Origin: Hypoxylon rubiginosum
Lineage: Eukaryota; Ascomycota; Sordariomycetes; Xylariales; Hypoxylaceae
Length of the DNA: 64,000 bases
Direction of reading: 5' to 3'
NCBI GenBank assembly: GCA_902806565.1
Contig: CADCXA010000025.1
Span: 1,302,001 to 1,366,000 of the forward strand
The position numbers were made by a program, and so were the translations under genes. The notes beneath the pieces were generated by a model. It made no database searches and had not been told where the DNA came from. It saw only the letters and a program-made list of their open reading frames with translations. This document shows, piece after piece, positions 50,944 to 63,727 of this stretch (position 1 is the stretch's first letter; every line of letters starts with the position of its first letter).

Positions 50944-53900
50944 TTAGTTTTTTTTTTTTAAAATTTTATTTTAAAATATTATTTTATAAATATAAAAGTT
51001 TATAAATTTTTTTAATTACTATTAATAAAAATTTTTAATAAAATATTAAATTTTTTTATTAAATAAATAATTATAAGGTTTTTAAATTTAATATTTTTTA
51101 ATAAAAAATTTTTTTTATTTAATTAAATATTTAAATTTTTTTAAGTTTTTTATAAAATCTTTTATTTTTTTTATTTAATAGTTTTTTATTTTAATTAAAA
51201 CTACTTTTTATAAAATTTAATTAAAATTAAGTAATATTTAATTATTAATATAGTAAAATTTAATAAAAAAAATATAAAATAAGTTATAAATTTTTTAGTT
51301 TTTAAAAAATATAAGTTTTATAATAATTAAAAAAATTATTTTCTAGATTTTAAAAATTTTTAATATCTTTTAATTTAACTTTTTTATAAGTTTTTTTATT
51401 TTTATGTTTTTAATATTTAATATAACTAGTTATTTTTTAATATATTTAAAATTTTTAATATGTTTTTTATTTATTTAAATTTTTATTTAATATCGGTTTT
51501 ATTTAAAATATTTTTAAGTATTTTTTTAAATTTAAATTATTTAATAAAAATAAAATTAGTTTTTTAAGTTTTTAAATATTTTAAATAAAAAATTATATAT
51601 TATAAAATAATAATTATAATTAATATAAAAAAATATTATATAAAAAAAAAATAAAACTATATTATTATAAATAAATTTAATTATAAAAAATAAATCTTTT
51701 TAATTATTTATTTTATAATTAATAAATAATTATAAATAAGTTTTAAAAATCTAGTTAAATTATTTAATTTAACTATTAATTTAAAAATAAAAAATTATAT
51801 TTATATAAAATTTAATATTTATTAACTTAAAAAATTTTTTTTATAAATATATTATAAATTTAAAGTTTTTATTAAAAATAATATCTAATAATATATTATA
51901 TAGTTTTTAATATTTTTTAATAAAAATTTTAATAAAATTATTAATCTTTTTTTATTTTATTTTAAAAAAAATAAAATAAGTTATTTTTATAAAAAAATTT
52001 ATTATTATTTATATAAAATTATATTTATTTAATAATAATAAATTTATAATAAAATTTATTATAATAATATATTAAAATTTATAGTAAAATTTTATAAATT
52101 AAAAAAAATTATAAAATATATATTTTAAGATTTTATTTTTTTAATATTTTAAATATTTTTTAATATATTTTTTAACTATATTTTTTAAATTAAATTATTA
52201 AAAATTATAAATAATTAATTTTATAATTTTATTTATTTTTATATAACTAATAATATATATATTATACTTAAATTTTATAATTTCTTATTATAAAATTATT
52301 AATATTTATAAGTAATGTTTATAATAAAATAAGTTATTTTATATTTTTATATTTTTGTTTAGTTAAACTTTTTATTTTAAATAAATAAAATTTTTTAACA
52401 CAGCTTTTTTAAGATTTTTTATAAATTTTAATAATTATTATAATATTTTAAAATTATAAAATTATTTTAATATAAATAAAATAATAATTAAAATAATAAA
52501 TATAGTTTTTTATAAATATAAAAAATATTTTTCTTATAAAATTAAAATAATTAACTGGTTTTTAAATTTTTTTTTTTTAAAGCGATATTATAATAATTTA
52601 AATAAAATATTAACCTTTTTATTTAAATATTTTAATTAATAATTAATAATAAACTAATATAAAATAAATTATTAAGCTTATTAAATTTATTTTTAATTTA
52701 ATATTTTAATAATAATAAAATAAAAAGAATTCTAATAATTAAAATAAATTTTAATTTAATAATATATTTTTTTAAGATATTATTTTTATTTTTTTAAAAA
52801 AATCGACGATATTTAATAGTTTTTTATTATAAATTTTGAAATTTATTTTAATTAAATTTAGTTTTTAAAAGTAAAACGTTATAAAATAAAATTTTTTAGT
52901 TTTATTTTTTTAAAATAAAATTAATTTTATCGTAAAATCTAAGATATTTATTTTAATATAAATAATTAAATTTAAATTAAAATAAATAAAAATTAAAACA
53001 ATTATAAATTAATTTTTTAATGTTTTAAAAACGATTAATATTAATTTTATTTATTTTTAATTTTTGTTTATTTTTTTTATTAATATTTATTAAAGGTTTA
53101 ATTATTACTAAAAAATTATAAATAAAATACTAATAAAAGTTTATAAATTTTATAAATTACTAGTATTTTTTAAAATTAGTTAAGTTTTTTTATTTTTAAA
53201 TACTTTTAATTTTATTTAAATTTATTAATATATTATTAATTTTAATAATATATTTTAAGAATTTAATTTTTTAAACTTTTTAAAAGTATTTTTTTAGTAA
53301 TATAATTAAATAATATTTTATTAACCGTTTAAAAACTTTTTTTATTAAAATATTATATATTTTTTAAATATTTTTATAAATAAAAATATTATTAAAATAA
53401 ATAAATATATTAATATTAATTAAATTTTAAAAAATTACTAAAGTGTTAATAAATCTAAAAAATATTATTAAATATTTATATAAATTATATTTATATTTAA
53501 AAGTTATTTTTTATTTGTTTTTTTTTTAATTTATATAAAATTAAAATTAAATTTAAGGTTAATTTTAATAAAAAACTTAATAATTTTAAATTATATTTAA
53601 AATTCCGTAATTAAAAAAATTAAATAATAAATTAATATAATAATAATATTAAATTTTTAATAATTAATAATAAGTTATAATAAATTTTTTAAATTTATTT
53701 TTTTAATAAATATTATTAAAATAATATATAATAAAATAAACTTTTTAATTTTTCTTATATTAATTATTTTTTTTAATTAAAGTTTTAAAATAAATAATTC
53801 CTTTTTATTTATAATATAAAAAAGTTTTTAAAAAAGTATTTTTTTTTTATAAAAATTTATAATATAATTTTAAAATTAATAATTAAAGAATTATTATTTT

Positions 53901-56380
53901 ACTTTTTAAATTATAATTAGGTAAAACTTTTAGAATTTTTTAAAGATATTTTTAAATATTTTTTAAATATTTATTTAAATTATAATTAAAATAAAAAAAA
54001 ACGCTAGTAAATTTATTAAAATTTTATTTATATAATTTTTCTTATAATATTTAAAAATAAATTAAATTTTTTAAGTTTAAAAAAAAAAGTAAGTTAGTTA
54101 ATATTATTTTAATTATTATTAAAATAAAATAATATTATATTTTTTATTTAAATTAATAAGTTTAAAATTAAAATAAATAAAATGGTTTTTTTAATATTAA
54201 AATATAAAAGTTTTTAAATAAAACTTATTTTTTTATTTAAATATTAAAACGTTAAAATTTATTATAAATTAAAAATATTATTATTTATAAATAAAGATTT
54301 TTTATTAATATATTTTAAAGAAAAATATAATTAATATATTATTTTTTATATTTATAAACACTTTTATTTAATATTTTTTATTAAAATAAATAAATATTAT
54401 TTTATAAATAAATTAACTTTTAAAATATAATTTAAAAATTAATTTATTAAAAATTAAAAACCTTTTATAATTTATAATTTAATATATTAAAAAAAAATAT
54501 AAAAACTTATTAATATTTTTTATAGTTTTATATATTTTTTTTAGTTTTAATTATTTAATAAATAAAATTTATTATAATTTTTATATTTTAATTAAAATAA
54601 ATTTATTATTAAACTATTAGTTTTTTATTAATATAATAAAATAGTTATTTAAAAATTTAAATCGAAATTTTTTTTTTTAATAATTTTTTAAAAAGAAAAA
54701 CTCTGTTAAAATTCAGTTAATTTTTATTTTTTTTATAAATATAAAAACCAGCGTTATATTATTATTAAACTTTTATTTTATAAAAATAATTTTTTTTAAA
54801 ACTATAAATAATTCTTTTTTATTAAAATTTTTTTTTATAAAATAAAATAAAATATCATGGTTATTTTTTTTATAATATTAATATAAATATTTTTTTTTTT
54901 ATATTAATTAATATTTATTTAATTAATTTCTTATAAAACTTTTTTATTAAAAATTTAACGTTTATTTTTAAAATTAAGTTAATTACTATTTATTTATTAA
55001 TCTTACTTTTTTAAAAATTAATTTTAATTAAATTTAAAACAGTTATTTTTATTATAAAATTAATAATTTAACTTTAATTATTTTATTATTAAATTAAGTT
55101 TATTTTTTTTTAATATATTAAAATTTATAAATATATTTTTATAAATTTATTTAACTTTTTAAATAATATTAATAAATTTTTTATTATTATTTAAAAAACT
55201 TTTTTAATAAAAATATATTAACTTAATAATTTTATTTAATAAAGTTTTAATAATATAATTTTAAAAAATAATTTTAAATTATTAAACTAACTTATTAAAA
55301 TTTAATATCTTAGTAAAATATTAAATTATATTTTTATAATATTTAAACTTAAATATTTTCTTTAAATTATAATATTTTTTTAAAAAATCTTTAAAATATT
55401 TTTTTAAAGTAAATTTATAACTTATTTAAAAATTTATAAATTTTATTTATTTTATTATTTATAGTTTTTATTAATGTTATATTTAAGTTTTATTTATTAA
55501 TAAAAATTTTATTTAATTAATATAATAATAATCTTTTAAAAAACTTTTTATATATATTTTTATATATAATTTTACCTTTAAATATTAAGGTTAAAACTTA
55601 AAAAAATTCTTATTATTATAAATAATAAATTTATTAAAATATATAAAATTAATAATAATAAAAACAAAATAAATTAATTATTTAAATATTTAAATTAATT
55701 TATTTTTTAATATAATTAAAAAAGTTAATTTAATTTATAATATATAAAAAAGTAATAGTTTTTATAAAAATCTTAATAATAGTTTATTTTTTTTATTATT
55801 AAAATTATTTAAATTACTATTAAAATTATTAAAAAAAAATAATAAATTACTTTTTTTATTTTTTTTAAATATAAAAGATTTAACTTAAATAAAATTAAAT
55901 TAAATTTAAATATTAATAATAATTCTTTTAATTTAACTAGTTTATAAAATTTAAATAAATAATTAATTTCTTATTTTTACTTTTAAATTAAAATATATAA
56001 ATAAAAAATAAATATTAAAAATAATACCAGTTTAAATTAATTATTAAAAGTTTAATTTAAATATAACTTATTTTTTTATATTTTTAAATATTAATTATAT
56101 ATTAATTAATTAATTAATAACTAATTATTTAATAAATTTAATAAAAATAATTTTAATATATATTTAAAAATCTAATAATTATTTTTAAAAAACTTAGTTT
56201 AATTAAATTAAACTAATATATTTTTAAATAAATAATTTATTAATTTAAAAATCTTTAATAATAACTTATTTAATAATTTTATTTTAAATTTTTTTATAAA
56301 TATTAAAATTAATATATAATAATTTTAAAATTAAATATTATTTTTAAATAATTTAAATTAATTTATTAACTAGTTTTTAA

Positions 56381-56403
56381 AGTTACTCGCTTCGCGAGTA
56401 ACT
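56381..56403. repeat. GC-containing perfect hairpin inside the AT-rich element
   Basis: A 10-base arm AGTTACTCGC pairs exactly with GCGAGTAACT across a 3-base loop TTC. Around it more than 99% of bases are A or T-like RIP sequence, so this intact, G/C-bearing palindrome stands out. It is directly followed by TAAT-type sequence. It could be one end of a nested element, since terminal hairpins occur in Helitron-like elements, or a recent insertion footprint. Confidence 0.8.
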
Positions 56404-58244
56404 AATATGTTTTTTTAAAAATAATGTTTTATTTAATAATATTTTTAAATAAATATTTATAAATATTTATTAATTTTATTTTTAAAAAAAAGTTATTTTA
56501 TTATTATTATTATATTTTTATATTATATTATTTATATTATATATATTTATTATTTATTTTTTATATTTAATATTTAATTTTATTTTATTTAATATTATTT
56601 ATAAATTTAAATTTAAAATAGTTTTTTTTTAAATTTTAAATATTTTTAAATTTAATATTTTATAAAACTTTAAAACTTTATTAATAAATAAATTAAAAAT
56701 ATATATATATAAAAAATATATATAATATTATTATTAAAATATATAGTTTTTAAAATATTAATTTTTAAATTTTTAATATTTTATAAGTTAAATTTAAATT
56801 AAAATATTTTTTATTATTTTTATAAATATATAATTTATTAATAAAAGATTTTTAATATATTTATATATTTTTATAAATATTAATATTTAAATTTTTTATA
56901 AAATTAAAAAGAAGTTTTTTATTTATATAATATAATAAATTAATTTATAAAGTTTTTTATTTTTATTTATTTTTAAAATTATATATTAATTATATATTTA
57001 TTTATAAATTAATATTTTAAGGTTTAAAAAATATATAAAAACTTTATAAAAATCTGAATTTATATTTATATTAAATTTAAATATATAAATAATATTAATA
57101 TTAATTATATTTTATATTATATATTTTTATATAATTATTTTATATATTTATAAATATTTTTATAATTTTAAACCTTTATAATTTATTTTTTATTATTATT
57201 TTATAAAATATTAAATTAAAGGTTAAAAATTAAAATATAAAGAAATTTATATTTAAAATTTACTACTTTTTTAAATTAAATTCTAATTAATATAAATATT
57301 ATAATATTATTTTTTTAAATTTTAAGATTTTATTTATAAATATATATTTTAATTTTATATTAATTTTTTAAAGTTTTCTTATTTATATATAATTATAAAT
57401 TTAATTATAACTTTTATATTAATTTTAAATAATAAATTATTAAAATTTAAAATTAATATTTTAAAACTTTTAATTTTAACTTAAAGTTTTTATATTTAAA
57501 ATATTTTATAATAAGTTTTTATATATTTTTTATAGTATTATATATTAGTTTTAACTTAATATAAATTTAAATTTAATTTAAAGCTTTATATTTAAACTTT
57601 TAAAAATTTTTAAAACTTTAATTTTATAAATTCTTTATATTAATTTAAAAAAAACATATTTTATTTTTATTTAATTTAATTAATAAATAATAAAACTATT
57701 ATATTTTATATTTTATATATATATTATATATATATTTATATATTTATATTTTTTATTATAAAATATTTAAATTTCTTTAATATAAAATTTATATAATTTA
57801 TTTTATAATATATTATTTTTATTATTTTTATTTATTTTATATTATAATATATTTTATATTATATATATTTTTAATGTTTTTATAATTTATTTTTATATAT
57901 ATTTATATTTTAATATTTATTATTCTTAATATTATTAAATTTTAATTTTTAATTTTTAATTTTTAATTTTTATTTTTTAATATAATTTTTAAATCTTTTT
58001 TAAATTTTTTCTTATATATTAATTTTTAATTTTTAAAAAAAAAATTTTTTTTTTTTATTATATTTTTTAAATTGTTTTTAAATTTTTTTTTATATATTAA
58101 ATTTTTTTTTTTTTTATATTTATATATATTTTATATATTATTATTTTTACATTTATTTTATATATATATATTAATTTATTTTTATTTTTATTATAATTTA
58201 CTTTATATTTATATATAATATTTATAATTATTAATTTTATTTTT

Positions 58245-60470
58245 TATTAAAATATTTAATATATATTAAATATAAAATTAATTATATTAATTATTATATA
58301 ATATATATATAATTAACTTTTTTTTATAATTTAATACTAATTTAAAAATATTAAAAAAATTTTAATAATTTATATTATTTAAAAAACTTATTTTATATAA
58401 TTTTTTAATTTTAATTATATTATTATTAAAATAGAAATTAAATTATAAAAAAAAAAAATATATAACGTAATTTTAAATATTTAATTAACTTATAAATTTA
58501 TTATTTAATTAATTATTTATATTATATTAAATATTTAAATTCTTTTTATTTTAATATTTATATATTTTATTTTATATTATATTTTTATTTTTATTTTAAT
58601 TTATATTATATCTATATTTATTTATTTATTTTTTTAATTTTAAAATATTTTAAAAAAACTTTATAAAACTATAAATTATTATATATTTAAAATTAAAAAT
58701 AAAAACTGAAATTTATAAATAATATTATATATTAAATATATTATAATATTTATTATTATAAATATATAAAATTATATTAAAACTTTAAAAAATTATAAAT
58801 CTTAAAATATTTAAGTTTATTTTTATTATTATTTATATTATATTAAATATTTAAATTTTTATATTTTAAAATTAATATATTTTATTTTATAATATATTTT
58901 TATTTTTATTTTAATTTATTTTTTATAATTATATATTTTAAATACTTTATATTTTATATATTTTTAATGTTTTTATAATTTCATTTTTATATATATTTAT
59001 ATTTATATTTTATTATTTTAAAAATTATTAATTTTTATTTTATATTATATTTTAATTTTAATTTTATTTTATTATTTATTTTATTTATTTAAATATATTT
59101 TTTATTATTATTTAATAGTTTTTATATTTTATTTTTATATGTTATTAATTTATTTTATTTTAATTTTATATTTTATATATTTATTTATATTTTCTTTTTC
59201 TTTTTTATATTATTAATAATTTATATTATTTAAAAAAACATTTTTTATATATAGTTTTTTATTTTTTATTATATAATAATTAAAAGGAAAATTAAAATAT
59301 AAAAATAAAAAAAGTTTAATAATATAAAATAATTTTAAATATTTAATTAACTTATTAATTTATAATTTAATTAATTATATATATTATATTAAAAATTTAA
59401 GTTTTTTTTTTAAAATTTATATATTTTATTTTATATTATGTTTTTATTTTTAATTTAATTTATTTTATATTTTTATATTTCTTTATATTTTTTTATAGTT
59501 TTTATATTTTTTTATATTTTTTTTATATTATATTTTATTTTTAATATATATATATTATTTTTTATAACTTATTTTTTAAATATATTTATATTTTATTTTA
59601 TTATTTTTTATTTTATTATTTTTTATTAATTTTTATTTGTTTATTTTTATTTAAATTTTATTTATTTTTATATATATTTAATATATTATATATTTTATTT
59701 TATATTATTTTATATATTTTTATTTTTATATTTAAATTTTTATTATTATTTATATTATTATTTTTTATTTTATATTATATTTTTATTTTTATTTTTATTA
59801 TATTTTATATTATTTTATATTATATTTTATATTTTAAAATTTATATATATATTATTTTATATTATTTTATATTATATTTTTATTTTTATTATAATTTATT
59901 TTTTATTTATATATATTTTATATATATTATATATTTTATTATTTTTTAATTTTTATTTTTAATTTTTTTTAAAAATTTTAATTTTATATTATTAAAAATA
60001 TTAACGATATCAGCTATATTAATAATATTAAAAGCTATTATAATTATTAAAGTTATTTATAGTTATTTATAATTATTTATAGTTTTTATAATTATTAGTT
60101 TTATTTTTTATTGAAGCTTTTTATAGTTATTAATTTTATTTTTTATTAAAGCTTTTTATAGTTATCGGTTTTATTTTTTATTAAAGTTTTTAATATATAT
60201 TAAATATATAATTAACTATATTAATTATTATATAATATATATTTAATTTATTTTTTTTTAAAGTGTAATATTAATTTAAATTTTTTATAAAAACCTTAAT
60301 AATTTATACCGTTTAATAAAATATGTTTTATATAACTTTTTAATATTAATTATATTATAATTAAAATAAAAATTAAAATATAAAAATAAAAAAAATATAA
60401 AAATATAAAACGATTTTAAGTATTTAATTAGTTTATAAATTTATAATTTAACTAATAAAATAATAAAGAT
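58245..60470. repeat. Three diverged copies of an internal repeat
   Basis: Segments near 58245-58530, 59210-59400 and 60184-60470 share strings such as TAATATATATTAAATATA, ATATTAATTATTATATAATA and TTTAATTAACTTATAAATTT in the same order. The copies are diverged and boundaries approximate. They point to a nested element or tandem duplication inside the retrotransposon, with low-complexity T/A sequence between. Confidence 0.5.
60094..60198. repeat. Three 35-bp tandem units
   Basis: Units start at 60094, 60129 and 60164, each roughly ATTAATTTTATTTTTT followed by ATTAAAGCTTTTTATAG. The third has ATCGG in place of ATTAG/ATTAA and degenerates at its end. Differences are transitions. Confidence 0.75.
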
Positions 60471-61366
60471 TTAATTATAATTTATTATATAATATTATTA
60501 TTTATAAATTTAATAATAATTTTTTAAACTTATTATAAAAATATTTAATTAAATTATTTAATTTAATATTTAAAACTAATAATTTAAATAATTAATATTT
60601 TAATTTTTATATTATATATTTAAATAATAATATTATAAATTATATAAAAAATATTATAATTTTTATAAACTTTTTAATTTTTTTAATAAATAATATTTAT
60701 TTAAATAATTAAAATTTAAATAACGTTATAAAAATTTTATATTTAAATATAAAATTATAAAATTTATTTTAAAAAATTAATAATAATAACATTAAATATA
60801 ATAAAATTAAAAACGTTTTTTATAATTAGTTTATAATTTTAAAATTAATATAATATAAAAATTAAATTTTTAAATTAAAATATTATTTTTATTTTAATAA
60901 GTTTTTAAATAATAAAAAAAATATTAAATTTAATAAAAAAATTTTTAAATTTTTAATAAGAAAAAAATAAAGGAAACTTTTATTAGTATTATTTATATAA
61001 AAAGTTAATTAATTAAAAAGTTTTTTCAATTAAAAGAATTTTAAATTTAAATTTTTTAAAAAATAAAATAAACTTTTTTTATTTTAATAATTTTAAAATA
61101 AAATATAATAAAACTATTAATAAAAATAATAATAATATTAAATTATAAAAAAGTTACGTTAAAATAATAATATAAATTATTTTAAAAAAAATATTTTTTA
61201 ATAATAATAAAAAAATATTATTTATTAAAAAAAAAAGTTTTAAATTATTAAAAAAATTTATAAAATAATTAATTTAAAGTAAAAAAATCTTAAAATATTT
61301 AATATTTTAAAAGTTTTTATTAATTATTTAAATTTAATATAATTTTTAAAAAAAATAAAAATTATT

Positions 61367-61689
61367 TATAATAAAAATTTATATTAAAAACTTAAAATAA
61401 CTTTAATTTAATATAATAATTTTTATAAGTTTTAAAATTTTTAATTTTTTTTAATTTAAATAAAAATCTAAAACTTTATTTATATTTTAAAATTATTACT
61501 TAATTTTTATTTTATTACCGTTTTAAGTGTTTAATTAATATATATTAATTTTATTATTTTAATTTAAGTTATTTTTATTTATTTAATTTTAATTAACTTA
61601 TATATTAATATATAAGATATACGTTTATTAAAATCTATAACTATAGGTTTTTTTAATCGGGTAAGTTACTTAGATCGAGCCGTGTGATA
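61367..61689. repeat. Right LTR
   Basis: Starts TATAATAAAAATTT, which aligns to TGTAATAAAGGTTT of the left copy, and ends with a segment that keeps many G/C bases (ATCGAGCCGTGTGATA). The mutation load falls sharply over the last 60 bases, next to the unique gene sequence. Confidence 0.82.
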
Positions 61690-61694
61690 CTAAT
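61690..61694. repeat. Target-site duplication, right copy (CTAAT)
   Basis: Same five bases as 50616-50620. Because the LTR ends in A, the junction reads ACTAAT, which recreates the branch-like motif just upstream of TCCTTTTTAATAG. Confidence 0.75.
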
Positions 61695-61707
61695 TCCTTT
61701 TTAATAG

Positions 61708-62720
61708 CTAAGAAATTAACCGCGAAGCTTATAAATCATCAAGATACATGATGTGAAGAGAGAGTTAAAGACCAGGAGCGCCAGCCATCGCTACAATCAA
61801 CGGAACCAATTCATGAGCAAGTCCCAGATAGTGAGGCAGAGTCAAATGACGCTCCTTATGGCACTCTTCATATCACCTCGAATGCATTCTCCGGAGCAGT
61901 CGCTCTGGCCGCTTGCTCATATTTAGAATATGGCTTGTACGTCGTTGTCTTTCGCCCGCGAGGGATATTCACTCCCTTGTTCGATCTGACCTTTGAGGTC
62001 TTTATGTACCAACCGATGATTCAAGTGGGATGGTTCATTCACGCATTGTGGCTGGAGAAGTTCCAGTGGCCGCAGCATCTACAATCGTATTTCCAACGGC
62101 TCTTGTTAGTAAGTCTCCTGGCTCTCTCATTTATCTCTTTCTTCTTTGTTGGCGGGTTTGAGCTGGAGGGGTTTGCCACAGCATTCATGCTAGGGGCATA
62201 CTTCGTAACCTGTGCCTGGATCGGATGCGAACTACGAATAGCGGAGAGTTCGCTTAAAGTCCGCTTGTTCATTCGGTTCCTCTTTTCGTCTGCCGTGTTT
62301 GCAGCAGCAACTACAGTATACTTTCTTTACGACAGAATATACGACGGACTACACGACATAATACCTCATCACGGCGGGCCACATGCAACACCATACTATC
62401 TGTATATGCTATTGATCTACATTACTCTTTTGTTATGGTCTTTAGTATCTCTAGCATACAAGACAACAACTGCCCTTTATAAATTATTGGGATTTTTGTT
62501 TCCCTCGGTTATTATGGTCCTCTTATCTCTGAATGCCTATGCCAAAAATCAGTTCGTGGATGCAATACACATCCTCTTCGCAGTCATTGCCATCAATTCA
62601 TTTCCCTTCTTTATTTTCACGGTGTATCTGTTATTTTGGGAGGCCATTAAAAGTTCTCATTTCGAGCGAGCTAGAGGTGATAAAGTTCAAAGGTTATTAG
62701 GACCAGTTAATTCAATTTAA
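61708..62720 (+). CDS. Polytopic membrane protein, 3' exon (gene split by retrotransposon)
   Basis: Begins after a good acceptor (TCCTTTTTAATAG) in the phase left by the exon ending at 50495. The joined frame reads SFFP-SKKLTAKLINHQDT, then an in-frame TGA at 61749-61751, then CEERVKDQERQPSLQSTE and on for 323 codons to TAA at 62718. There is no in-frame ATG before about codon 99, so it is not a stand-alone gene start. Seven to eight hydrophobic helices are visible (for example LLLVSLLALSFISFFFVGGF, LFIRFLFSSAVFAAATTVYF and YYLYMLLIYITLLLWSLVSL). With the 5' half the ancestral protein would be about 714 residues. The TGA could come from CGA (Arg) by C-to-T change. Family and function are unknown. 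If the 5' half really ends at its own TAG, this is the orphaned end of another gene. Confidence 0.65.
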
Positions 62721-62869
62721 AACCATCCCTTTTACCCCTGAGCTTTCATACTTGAGTACCTAGGTAGATAGGTGTACACTATATCATTATTCATTAAAAC
62801 AAACTCCTTTTTATTTCCTCCCCTTACTACAGACTACCCGGATTACCTGCCGGAAGGTACGTTTGGAAA

Positions 62870-63727
62870 TTAATACGTCTCTTCGAGATCCCTTTGATAT
62901 TCCTGCAAGTGGATCTTTCTCCGCTGGTATCTTCTATAATGGACCATATGCTCCAGAGTTTCCTCGCTTATGAATGGTGGCTCATCATCCGATTCCGAGT
63001 CCGATGATGTCGTTGTTGATCCCGATTCTGATGGGGAGGACGATGATGCCGATGATGGGGTTGGCGGTGATTGTGTTGATTCCTTCTTCTTCTCTTTCAA
63101 GTTGATAGGCCGAGGATGATAACTCCGATTGATCGCGATCGGCAATACGCGCTTCCAGTCCATCGACTTCCACTTTTCCGGCCGCTCGCCTATTGGACGG
63201 TCACTGCCGTTGTAGGGAGGAAGTGCCAACTTCTTTAGCCCCCCTGAGGGCAGATACATGCCGCGAGAGTATGTATGCTCGCCCTCAAAGTGCTCTTTCA
63301 GCACCTCTTCCATTTCCTCACAGCTGAGTGGCTCGCCGGCACTGAAATAGTTCGGGCTCTTCCAAGGGGGTCCCAGGTACCAGATCCGTTTCTCTGGCGC
63401 ACGTTGGCGGATGCAGTGTGGAGCGTTGGACCTCTTACAGGCGGCACACTGCGTAACTCCTTCGACTCCGACAAAGTTCAAGGTGCATGTAAGTTCTTTC
63501 TCGGTACATCTGAGACAAGACCCGCCATCGTCTACTAATTTCCTTCCGGTGACGACGTCTCTACGATAGCTAGGCTTTGTTTCGGTTGTCTCGACAGATA
63601 CGCCCTCGGCTTCGTCCTCTGAGAGATCCCGGTTGTATTCATCTTCCCGAGGGCCGTCGAACTCGTCGAGAAGCTCTTGTATTGTTTTATCTTCAACAGA
63701 AGATTGCTGGTGTCGAACAGACGACAT
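62870..63727 (-). CDS. Protein with Zn2Cys6-like cysteine cluster
   Basis: Single exon, 285 residues, starting MSSVRHQQSS. An acidic N-terminus (DEFDGPREDEYNRDLSEDEAE region) precedes six cysteines C71, C74, C81, C94, C97 and C105, spacing CX2CX6CX12CX2CX7C. That fits the outer limits of the Zn2Cys6 consensus (CX2CX6CX5-12CX2CX6-8C) but lacks the usual basic run between the second and third Cys. Then come RIWYLGPPWKSPNYFSAGEP, a Ser-rich linker at about 215-245 and a charged C-terminus (HYRRYQRRKIHLQEYQRDLE). I recognise no named family. It may be a small DNA- or chromatin-binding protein, of the kind seen as lineage-specific families in Sordariomycetes. It converges with the membrane protein gene, 149 bases apart. 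Confidence 0.72.
   Translation of the reverse strand: MSSVRHQQSSVEDKTIQELLDEFDGPREDEYNRDLSEDEAEGVSVETTETKPSYRRDVVTGRKLVDDGGSCLRCTEKELTCTLNFVGVEGVTQCAACKRSNAPHCIRQRAPEKRIWYLGPPWKSPNYFSAGEPLSCEEMEEVLKEHFEGEHTYSRGMYLPSGGLKKLALPPYNGSDRPIGERPEKWKSMDWKRVLPIAINRSYHPRPINLKEKKKESTQSPPTPSSASSSSPSESGSTTTSSDSESDDEPPFISEETLEHMVHYRRYQRRKIHLQEYQRDLEETY

Larger units (their letters stand above)
50621..61689. mobile_element. RIP-mutated LTR retrotransposon, 11.07 kb
   Basis: Bounded by two aligned 323-bp direct repeats (50621-50943 and 61367-61689) and by a CTAAT target duplication. The left LTR begins TGTAATAAAGG. Both LTRs end in ATA where TGT...ACA ends would be expected, which fits a CpA-to-TpA change. 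The whole interior is RIP-type A+T, so gag, protease, reverse transcriptase and integrase cannot be read, nor can the primer-binding site. An A-rich stretch at about 61348-61360 may be the polypurine tract. At 11 kb it is longer than most fungal copia or gypsy elements, so nested insertions are likely. It lies in an intron of the membrane protein gene. Orientation cannot be determined. Confidence 0.8.
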
